A stretch of 10,431 nucleotides of DNA from Verrucomicrobiota bacterium (GTDB lineage: Bacteria; Verrucomicrobiota; Verrucomicrobiia; Limisphaerales; UBA9464). Position numbers and translations under genes: made by a program. The notes beneath the pieces are model-generated. The model saw only the letters and a list, made by a program, of their open reading frames with translations, ran no database searches and had not been told where the DNA came from. The stretch covers positions 1 to 10,431 of the forward strand of contig CANGMO010000046.1 in the NCBI GenBank assembly GCA_947454295.1. Reading direction: 5' to 3'. Position 1 is the first letter of the stretch, and every line of letters starts with the position of its first letter. Shown here piece by piece: positions 1-6,379 of this stretch.

Positions 1-72
1 CTCCACATCCCGCCAGGCAACACCGGAATCAGACTGGCGGTTCGCGGGAGGCGGACGAAGATGTCGGCATGA
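1..72 (+). CDS. C-terminal tail of an upstream protein (partial, unidentified)
   Basis: A reading frame open from base 1 ends at the TGA at 70-72, giving 23 residues that begin LHIPPGNTGI and end RRTKMSA. Third codon positions are mostly G or C, as in the confirmed genes here, and more so than in the competing open frame. The stop overlaps the ATG of the gamma-glutamyltransferase gene as ATGA, a usual arrangement for translationally coupled neighbours. The GGGAGG at 46-51 lies inside this frame, 17 nt from the ggt ATG, which is too far for an ordinary ribosome binding site, so coupling would help explain how ggt is initiated. The fragment is too short to name. The alternative is that 61-72 is only a tiny four-codon ORF or chance. 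Confidence 0.4.
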   Translation, partial: LHIPPGNTGIRLAVRGRRTKMSA

Positions 73-1796
73 TCAGGCGTCTGCTGCTTTTGGCGTTGTG
101 GGCGGGGATATCGTGCGGACCGAACTCCGCAATGGCCGCGGCCACCAACACCGGGGGCACCTCCTTCAGCTCCAGTGCCGTTCGACGCGGCGTGGTGGCG
201 ACGGTGCAGCCGCTGGCCACCCAGGCGGGGCTCGAGGCCCTGGACATAGGGGGCAACGCGATCGATGCCGCCATCGCCTGCGCCCTGACGCTGGGGGTGG
301 TCGATGGTCACAACTCCGGCATCGGCGGCGGGTGCTTCATGACGCTTCGTCTGCGCGATGGACGCGTGGTGACCCTTGATGGCCGCGAGACCGCGCCGGC
401 GGCGGCGAAGCGGGATCTGTTTCTCCGCGACGGCAAGGTCGACGCGCGATTGAGTCAGGATGGGGCACTGGCCGTCGGCGTGCCGGGGGAACTCGCCACG
501 CTGGAGCAGGCCAGCCGCCGGTTCGGGCGTCTGCCGATGGCGCGGTTGTTGGAGTCCGCCGCGCGGATCGCGGATCAGGGATTCGCCATCGACCACTCCT
601 ACGCCTCGCGCCTTCGCGAAACGGAACGGGAACTGAAGCAATTCCCCGAGGCGACCGCGTTGTTCCTGAACGGCCTCCCAGAAATTCCCGCCGCCGGCAA
701 CCGGCTGCGACTTCCCGCGCTCGCGTGGTCCTACCGGCAGATCGCGGCACAGGGAGTGGGCTGGTTCTACCGCGGGCCGTATGCGCAGCAGACGGCCTCC
801 TGGATGCAGGCCCACGGTGGCATTCTCACCGCGGCGGATTTTGCGGCCTATCAGCCGGTGGAACGTCAGCCCGTTCGCGGGACCTATCGCGGATACGAGA
901 TCATCAGCTTCCCGCCCCCCAGTTCGGGCGGTGTTCATGTTATCGAGATCCTGAATCTGCTGGAGCGGTTTGATCTGAAGTCGATGGGCGACGGATCCGC
1001 AAACTTCGTTCATGTGGTGACGGAGGCGATGAAGCTAGCCTTCGCCGATCGCGCCAAGTGGCTCGGCGATCCGGAGTTCACGCGCGTGCCCCTCGGCCTG
1101 GTGTCGAAGGAGTACGCGGCGCGACTGGCGCGTCAGATCCGCATGGATCGGGCGACCGAGGTGACGGCGGCGGGCGTACCTCCACAGGCCGAGACCGATT
1201 ACTTCGAGCGCGAGCGCCGGCGTCACACGACGCACTTCTCCACCGCCGACGTGGAAGGCAACTGGGTGGCCTGTACGGCATCGATCAACACCAGCTTTGG
1301 CAGCAAGGTGGTGATTCCGGGAACGGGCATCGTCCTGAACAATCACATGGATGACTTCTCGGCCCAGCCGGGCGTGCCGAACTTCTTCGGACTGGTCGGT
1401 GCGGAGGCCAACGCAATTGAGGCCCGCAAGCGTCCGCTCTCAAGCATGAGCCCCACGCTGGTGCTGCTGAATGGGCGGCCCGTGTTGAGCGTGGGGGCGG
1501 CGGGTGGCCCTACCATCATCAGCCAGACCCTGCTGGCCGTGCTGCGCACGATCGATTTCCAACTCCCCCCCCGCGAGGCCCTCGCCGGGGCGCGATTCCA
1601 TCATCAGTGGAAGCCCGATCAACTGCGGGTGGAGCAATCACTGGGCGAGCCGGTCCTGGCCGAGCTGCGACGCCGCGGGCACAAAGTGGTGGTCGAGTCG
1701 TCCCTCGGCGCCGCGCAGGCGGTCATGCTGCGCCTCGATGGATCCTGGGCCGGATCCGCCGATCCCCGCGGCGAAGGAACGGCCTCATTCCGTTGA
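69..1796 (+). CDS. ggt: Gamma-glutamyltransferase / glutathione hydrolase precursor
   Basis: This is a complete 575-residue Ntn-hydrolase of the gamma-glutamyltranspeptidase family, close to the 580 residues of E. coli Ggt. It hydrolyses or transfers the gamma-glutamyl group of glutathione and related peptides outside the cytoplasm. The signal peptide has MIRR, a Leu-rich core and an AMA|A site after residue 23. The precursor should cut itself before Thr387 in HTTHFS, freeing a 189-residue small subunit with Thr387 as nucleophile. By a constant offset of four to E. coli, other site residues are Asn407 (INTSFG), Asp429 (NNHMDDFS), Ser458-Ser459 (PLSSMSP) and the Gly pair in GAAGGP; Arg106 (DGRETAP) should bind the substrate carboxylate. 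The lid-loop region (SAQPGVPNFFG) is present. Differences are His426 at the E. coli Gln430 position and Phe440 at the gating Tyr444 position. No in-frame alternative start exists upstream within the window, and the signal peptide right after this ATG supports it. Cys16 after AGIS also fits a loose lipobox. Confidence 0.96.
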   Translation: MIRRLLLLALWAGISCGPNSAMAAATNTGGTSFSSSAVRRGVVATVQPLATQAGLEALDIGGNAIDAAIACALTLGVVDGHNSGIGGGCFMTLRLRDGRVVTLDGRETAPAAAKRDLFLRDGKVDARLSQDGALAVGVPGELATLEQASRRFGRLPMARLLESAARIADQGFAIDHSYASRLRETERELKQFPEATALFLNGLPEIPAAGNRLRLPALAWSYRQIAAQGVGWFYRGPYAQQTASWMQAHGGILTAADFAAYQPVERQPVRGTYRGYEIISFPPPSSGGVHVIEILNLLERFDLKSMGDGSANFVHVVTEAMKLAFADRAKWLGDPEFTRVPLGLVSKEYAARLARQIRMDRATEVTAAGVPPQAETDYFERERRRHTTHFSTADVEGNWVACTASINTSFGSKVVIPGTGIVLNNHMDDFSAQPGVPNFFGLVGAEANAIEARKRPLSSMSPTLVLLNGRPVLSVGAAGGPTIISQTLLAVLRTIDFQLPPREALAGARFHHQWKPDQLRVEQSLGEPVLAELRRRGHKVVVESSLGAAQAVMLRLDGSWAGSADPRGEGTASFR

Positions 1797-1812
1797 CGCG
1801 CTGCTTAACCCC

Positions 1813-2541
1813 TCACTTCGAGTCGATGCGTTCGAAGACGAAGTAGGCCCAGTTGTTGCCGCGGCGGTAGTGGAAGGTGAGGAGCTGGGGACCGGCCTGC
1901 GGGAAGGTGATGGTCGCGATCTGACCGTAGTCCCAGTAGTGCCAGCCCGCGGTCGCCCGGGGCATCACGCACTCCGCCGCCGGCTTGCCATTGAGATCAA
2001 AGCCAATCCGGCCGATGTAATTGCCCGCGGCGTCCCGGTGCACTTCCTTCTCGGCGTAACTGTAGAGGCACTTCACCGCGTAGGTGCCCGGTTCGCGGAC
2101 GTGGACGGTGTAGTTCGCCCATTCACCGTCAGAGGTCCACCCGATGTACAACTGATTGATAGGCGGGCTCACCGCATTCGTGTGGTTCAGGTCCGCCCAA
2201 TCCTTCACGAACGACAGGTCCACACCCTCACTCTCGCGAAAATGCCAGATGTAATCGGAGGCGTGCACGCGCTGATGATTGTACGGCGTGATCTGCCGGT
2301 TGAGCACGGCGCTGCCTTCATTGGTCGAGGTGGTGTCGTGATAGGCCACACCCTCGCCGCCCAGATCATACAACGCGCACTGCACGATTCCCGGAATGTT
2401 GGCCGGGCCGGTCTTGTGCATGACGTCACGGAACGGGGTCCCTCGGTATCCCGCCGGCACCTGCGCACGGGTCATCCAGGGGAACAACAAGGCCATCCAC
2501 GACAGGGCATGGATCCAGCGGAATACGGAGAGCGACTTCAT
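1813..2541 (-). CDS. Secreted CBM6-like carbohydrate-binding protein, no catalytic domain
   Basis: This 242-residue protein has a signal peptide (basic start, core around residues 10-23, TRA|Q cut after residue 26) and one beta-sandwich module of the CBM6/CBM35 type. Matching landmarks are DLGGEGVAYHDTT (59-71), EGVDLSF (105-111), the hallmark YIGWTSDGEWANYTV (132-146), a following GTY strand, a FDLNGKP strand, WHYWDYG and a C-terminal NNWAYFVFE strand. Such modules bind glycans and usually sit on glycoside hydrolases or stand alone in Bacteroidota, Planctomycetota and Verrucomicrobiota. No enzyme domain is present, so it is probably an exported glycan-binding accessory protein; the ligand is unknown. 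In the N-terminal strand, where CBM6 proteins usually read IQAED-Y-D, this one reads IVQCAL-Y-D, losing the acidic residue that normally helps hold a structural calcium. No clear Shine-Dalgarno precedes the ATG. The gene converges on ggt with a 16-bp gap and diverges from the FG-GAP gene. Confidence 0.78.
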   Translation of the reverse strand: MKSLSVFRWIHALSWMALLFPWMTRAQVPAGYRGTPFRDVMHKTGPANIPGIVQCALYDLGGEGVAYHDTTSTNEGSAVLNRQITPYNHQRVHASDYIWHFRESEGVDLSFVKDWADLNHTNAVSPPINQLYIGWTSDGEWANYTVHVREPGTYAVKCLYSYAEKEVHRDAAGNYIGRIGFDLNGKPAAECVMPRATAGWHYWDYGQIATITFPQAGPQLLTFHYRRGNNWAYFVFERIDSK

Positions 2542-2663
2542 GGTGAGGCCGCTACTGTCACCCCGGTCGCTTGTCGTTCACAAGACCGCAGGAATGGATC
2601 CGCACGGGACGTTGCTGCTTTTTTAGCGCGATTCCCACGGGTGGTTTTGATACCCCGTTGTCC
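2542..2663. promoter_or_regulatory. Divergent intergenic region (putative promoters for both flanking genes)
   Basis: This gap of about 122 bp separates the start of the minus-strand CBM6-like gene from the preferred GTG start of the plus-strand FG-GAP gene, so it should hold promoters for both. It contains a short inverted repeat, CTTGT at 2570-2574 and ACAAG at 2580-2584, and a six-T run at 2619-2624. I could not identify convincing -35/-10 boxes or an operator. If the FG-GAP gene instead starts at the TTG at 2571, most of this stretch is coding. The call rests on gene layout only. Confidence 0.3.
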
Positions 2664-5600
2664 GTGTCCCCCCGAAGTTTGATCAGGCGATCCCTTGTCC
2701 TGCTCGTGCAGGCATGGGGTTCTTGCGCTCTGATCGCGGCGGATCGGGTCACCCCGCTGGCGCCGCCGTCCCGCGGTGCGAACGGATTCACCAGCGTACC
2801 TTCCTCGGAGACGGGCATCCATTTTCAGAACCTGCTTCCGCCAACCGCGGCGGCCCGAAACCAGAATCTCGCCAATGGATCCGGCGTCGCGGTGGGCGAC
2901 ATCGATGGGGACGGCCGTCCGGACCTCTATTTCGCGGCGATTCAAGGAACCAACCGTCTCTATCGAAACCTGGGCGGCTGGCGTTTCGAGGACATCACCG
3001 ACAAGGCGGGGGTGGGATGTCCTCAGTGGGTTTCGACCGGCGCGGTGTTGGAGGATGTGGATGGCGACGGGGATTTGGATCTCCTCGTTTCGACGCTGGG
3101 AACCGGCGTGCATCTGTTTCTCAACGACGGCAAGGGTCACTTCACCGAGACCACCGCGAAGGCGGGTCTGACCTCCAGGACCGGAAGCATGTCCATGGCC
3201 CTGGGTGACGTGGACGGCAACGGCACGCTCGATCTCTACGTGGCGAACTACGGAGCGCAGCCGATTCTGAAGTCAGGTCCGGGACGCGCGACGATCAAGC
3301 AGGTGAACGGGCAGTGGGTGGTGGAGGGGCCGTTCGCGGACCGGCTCCGCGTGGTGAACAATCAGGTCGAGGAAGTGGGTGAGGTGGGCGTGCTCTACCT
3401 GGGCGACGGCAAGGGGGGCTTCTCGCCCGTGCCCTGGAACTCCGACCGGTTCCTCGACGAACAGGGAAAACCCAAGGCCCCGCCCGCCGACTACGGGCTC
3501 AGCGCACAGATCCGGGATATCAATGGGGACGGCTTCCCGGATCTTTATACCTGCAACGACTTTCAGAGTCCGGATCGCGTCTGGCTCAACAACGGTCGGG
3601 GTCAGTTTCGCGAGGCGTCGCGGCTGGCGATTCGGAAGCACGCCTTCTCCTCGATGGGCGTGGATTTCGCGGACCTGGATCGCGACGGCAATCTTGACTA
3701 CCTCACCGTCGAGATGTCGCCGCGGTCGCATGCGCGGCGGATGCGGTCGCTCACCGGTGCGCGCTTCCTGCCCAATGTTCCGGGGCGCTACGACTTTCGG
3801 CCGGAGGTCACGCGCAACACGCTCTATCGGGGCAACGGCGACGGCTCGTGGAGCGAGCTCGCGGAATTCGCCGGCGTCAGCTCCACCGACTGGTCATGGC
3901 AGCCGGTGTTTCTGGATGTCGATCTCGACGGCTACGAGGATTTGCTGGTGGCGGGCGGCATGATGTACGACGTGCAGGATCGCGACACCACCGAGCGCAT
4001 CCAGGCCGAGGCCCGTTCCGGTGGCACCCTGGGCGGCACCAATCTGCTTCGCTTTCCCGCCTATCCCTCGGCGATCGCAGCCTTTCGCAACCGCCGTGAT
4101 TTCACCTTCGAGGATCGGCAATCGGCCTGGGGATTCACCCGTCAGGGGTACTTCCAGGGCATCGCGCTGGCGGATCTGGATGGGGACGGGGACCTGGATC
4201 TCATCTGCAACTGCGTGAATGGCGAGCCGGCATTGTATCGCAATGACGCGGTACCGCCACGCATCGCGATCCGCGCGCACGGCCTCGCCCCCAACACGCG
4301 GGGCATCAATGCACGCATTCAGGTCACCGGAGGGCCGGTGGTTCAGACCCAGGAATTGGTTTCTGGCGGACGCTATCTGTCCTCGGACGACGTCATCCGG
4401 ACTTTCGCGACCGGCGGTGCGGCCGAGGTTCAGATTGAGGTCACCTGGCGGTCGGGACGGCGTTCCCGCATTGCGCACGCACTTCCGGGAAACCTCTACG
4501 AAGTCGACGAATCGAGCGCTGAACCCGCGACGCCGGCGGACCCACCCAAGAAGCCGCGGCCCTGGCTCGCGGATGTCTCGAAGGCGTTGAACTTCGCGCA
4601 TCACGAGGACCTGTACGACGACTTCGCACGTCAGCCGCTGCTGCATCGTCAACTCAGCTCGCTGGGACCACAGGTGGGATGGGCGGACCTGGATGGCGAC
4701 GGACGATTGGAATTGGTCGTGGGAACCGGACGGGGTGGAAAACTGGGCGGATTCCGATTCCGCGAGGACGAGACCGTGGACGTGCTCGCCAGCGATTGGG
4801 TGGCACCTGACGATGTCCTCGGCATGACGGCCTGGACCCGGCCCGACGGCCGACCCGCCCTGCTGGCCGCGGTGGCCAACTACGAAACCGCTCCAGATCG
4901 ACGCTCTTCGGTGGTGGCGATCACGCTCGCCGCCGGTGGGCCGCTGCAGGTGACTCCCGTGGCGGACATTCCCGAGAGCGCGGCGACATTCGGCACGCTC
5001 GCTTCGGCCGACGTCGACGGAGACGGGAGACTTGATCTGTTTGTCGGCCATCGCGTGACGCCGGGAGCCTATCCCGCCGCACCTGGCTCCCACGTGTTTC
5101 GACCCGATGCCACGGGCCGTCTGCAGGCGGATCCCAGCGCGGAATCGCTCCTCAAGGCGGTGGGCATGGTCACCGGTGTGGTGTGGACCGATCTTGAAGC
5201 GGACGGATTTCCCGAGCTGGTGATCACGTCGGAGTGGGGTCCCCTTCGCATCCTGCGGAATCAGGCGGGTCGTCTGTCAGCGTGGGATCCTCCGGTGCGG
5301 CTCACAGAATCCGGACGCACCCGGGAACTGCGACTGTCGGAACTCACCGGATGGTGGGGAGGTGTGGCGGCGGGGGACTTCGACGGCGACGGACGCATGG
5401 ATCTCGTCGTGGGCAATTGGGGTTCCAACACTGGATATCGCGCCTCGCTGGATCAGCCGCTTCGACTCTTTCACGGCAACCTCGGGGGATCCGGCATCAT
5501 CGATTTGATCGAGGCCTACTATCCGGAGGCGTCGACGATTGAGATGCCGCGTCGTTCGCGCCGCGCCCTGGCCCAGGCAATTCCCGCCATCGGTGAGCGG

Positions 5601-6323
5601 TTCCCCACCCACGCGTCCTTGGGCGACGCCACGCTCGCGCAGGTGCTGTCCGTGCTGCCTGTGCCGCCGGGTGTCGTGTCGGCGCGGACGCTGGATTCGA
5701 TGGTGTTCCTCAATCGCGGCGATCACTTCGAGGCCGCCGCACTTCCAGCCCGCGCGCAGTGGGCGCCGGTGCAGGGGATCTCCATCGCCGACGTGGATGG
5801 CGACGGGAATGCCGATCTGCTGCTGGCCCAGAACTTCTTCGCCATGCGGCTGGAATGGCCACGCACCGATGCGGGTCAGGGACTCGTGCTGCTCGGGGAT
5901 GGTCACGGCGGGTTTCGTCCGCTGAACGCGCGCGAAGCCGGGGTGATGGTCCATGGCGAACAGCGGGGCTGCGCAGTCGCCGACTTCGATCGGGACGGAA
6001 GACCCGATTGGGTGGACACCCAGAACGGCGCGGCCACACGTCTGTTCCGCAACTACTCGGGGAAGCCCGGGATCCGGGTGACGCTGCAAGGCCCGAAGGG
6101 AAATCCCACTGCGATCGGCGCCGTGGTCCAACTGCGAACCGCCTCCGGCTGGGGCGCCGCCCAGGAGATCCACGGAAGCTCGGGCCAGGGATCCGTGGAT
6201 GCGCCGGAGGTGTTGCTGTTCGGCAGCGGCGATGCCGTTCGCATCCGCTGGCCGGGGGGCAAGGTCACCGAAACCCCTGTGAATCCGGGCACTCGCACGC
6301 TCCTGATTCGTCAGGCTCCATAG
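2664..6323 (+). CDS. Large exported FG-GAP/VCBS repeat protein with two ASPIC/UnbV domains (CRTAC1-like)
   Basis: From the preferred GTG start this protein has 1,219 residues. An export signal (SPRSLIRRSLVLLVQAW, then ALIAAD) follows that GTG; a TTG at 2679 and a longer TTG start at 2571 are possible, and no in-frame ATG is available. Module one has FG-GAP repeats with calcium-loop motifs of the form DxDGDGxxDL at about residues 79, 131, 182, 285, 337, 418 and 504, then an ASPIC/UnbV domain at about 535-615 (NTRGINARI, VSGGRYLSSDD, VTWRSGRRSRI). A linker with FAHHEDLYDDFARQPLLHRQ leads to module two, with motifs near 675, 783, 843 (degenerate, DLEADGFPEL), 905, 1043 and 1107, and a C-terminal ASPIC-like domain from about 1135 (AIGAVVQL, SSGQGS, VRIRWPGG). 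The repeats should fold as calcium-stabilised beta-propellers like those of integrins and human CRTAC1. Large proteins of this plan are common in Bacteroidota and Verrucomicrobiota as exported surface proteins, but their function is not established. No Shine-Dalgarno is evident. Confidence 0.88.
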   Translation: MSPRSLIRRSLVLLVQAWGSCALIAADRVTPLAPPSRGANGFTSVPSSETGIHFQNLLPPTAAARNQNLANGSGVAVGDIDGDGRPDLYFAAIQGTNRLYRNLGGWRFEDITDKAGVGCPQWVSTGAVLEDVDGDGDLDLLVSTLGTGVHLFLNDGKGHFTETTAKAGLTSRTGSMSMALGDVDGNGTLDLYVANYGAQPILKSGPGRATIKQVNGQWVVEGPFADRLRVVNNQVEEVGEVGVLYLGDGKGGFSPVPWNSDRFLDEQGKPKAPPADYGLSAQIRDINGDGFPDLYTCNDFQSPDRVWLNNGRGQFREASRLAIRKHAFSSMGVDFADLDRDGNLDYLTVEMSPRSHARRMRSLTGARFLPNVPGRYDFRPEVTRNTLYRGNGDGSWSELAEFAGVSSTDWSWQPVFLDVDLDGYEDLLVAGGMMYDVQDRDTTERIQAEARSGGTLGGTNLLRFPAYPSAIAAFRNRRDFTFEDRQSAWGFTRQGYFQGIALADLDGDGDLDLICNCVNGEPALYRNDAVPPRIAIRAHGLAPNTRGINARIQVTGGPVVQTQELVSGGRYLSSDDVIRTFATGGAAEVQIEVTWRSGRRSRIAHALPGNLYEVDESSAEPATPADPPKKPRPWLADVSKALNFAHHEDLYDDFARQPLLHRQLSSLGPQVGWADLDGDGRLELVVGTGRGGKLGGFRFREDETVDVLASDWVAPDDVLGMTAWTRPDGRPALLAAVANYETAPDRRSSVVAITLAAGGPLQVTPVADIPESAATFGTLASADVDGDGRLDLFVGHRVTPGAYPAAPGSHVFRPDATGRLQADPSAESLLKAVGMVTGVVWTDLEADGFPELVITSEWGPLRILRNQAGRLSAWDPPVRLTESGRTRELRLSELTGWWGGVAAGDFDGDGRMDLVVGNWGSNTGYRASLDQPLRLFHGNLGGSGIIDLIEAYYPEASTIEMPRRSRRALAQAIPAIGERFPTHASLGDATLAQVLSVLPVPPGVVSARTLDSMVFLNRGDHFEAAALPARAQWAPVQGISIADVDGDGNADLLLAQNFFAMRLEWPRTDAGQGLVLLGDGHGGFRPLNAREAGVMVHGEQRGCAVADFDRDGRPDWVDTQNGAATRLFRNYSGKPGIRVTLQGPKGNPTAIGAVVQLRTASGWGAAQEIHGSSGQGSVDAPEVLLFGSGDAVRIRWPGGKVTETPVNPGTRTLLIRQAP

Positions 6324-6334
6324 CTCGGAGCTGC

Positions 6335-6357
6335 GCGGATTCGCTTCGCCGATCCGC
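6335..6357. terminator. Possible bidirectional stem-loop between convergent genes
   Basis: In the 56-bp gap between the stops of the FG-GAP gene and the lipoprotein gene, GCGGAT (6335-6340) pairs with ATCCGC (6352-6357). Inner pairing may continue with a G-T wobble, one mismatch and two G-C pairs around a TTC loop. It begins 11 nt after the TAG at 6321-6323. No T-run follows on either strand, so it is not a classic intrinsic terminator. It may stop or protect both transcripts, or be chance in GC-rich DNA. Confidence 0.33.
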
Positions 6358-6379
6358 CAACTTTCGTTACCCGGCGTCA

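Noticed and set aside
2570..2584. CTTGT/ACAAG inverted repeat as an operator
   Set aside because: Arms of only five bases with a five-base spacer are expected by chance, and no second copy or matching promoter was found.
1504..2682. Plus-strand open frame of 392 codons running over the end of ggt and antisense to the CBM6-like gene
   Set aside because: It overlaps two well-supported genes, has low-complexity Arg/Ser/Pro composition at its start and no recognisable motif. It is a shadow frame caused by high GC.
3894..5093. Minus-strand 399-codon open frame inside the FG-GAP gene
   Set aside because: It is fully antisense to a gene whose repeated calcium-loop motifs are unmistakable. Its product is His/Arg/Gly-rich without motifs, and repeated GAC/GAT codons read in reverse as valine/isoleucine codons, which keeps the frame open.
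2898..6010. Repeated GATGGCGACGG-like DNA words as a nucleotide repeat array
   Set aside because: They are irregularly spaced and are explained by the protein's Asp-x-Asp-Gly-Asp-Gly calcium loops, not by a DNA-level repeat.
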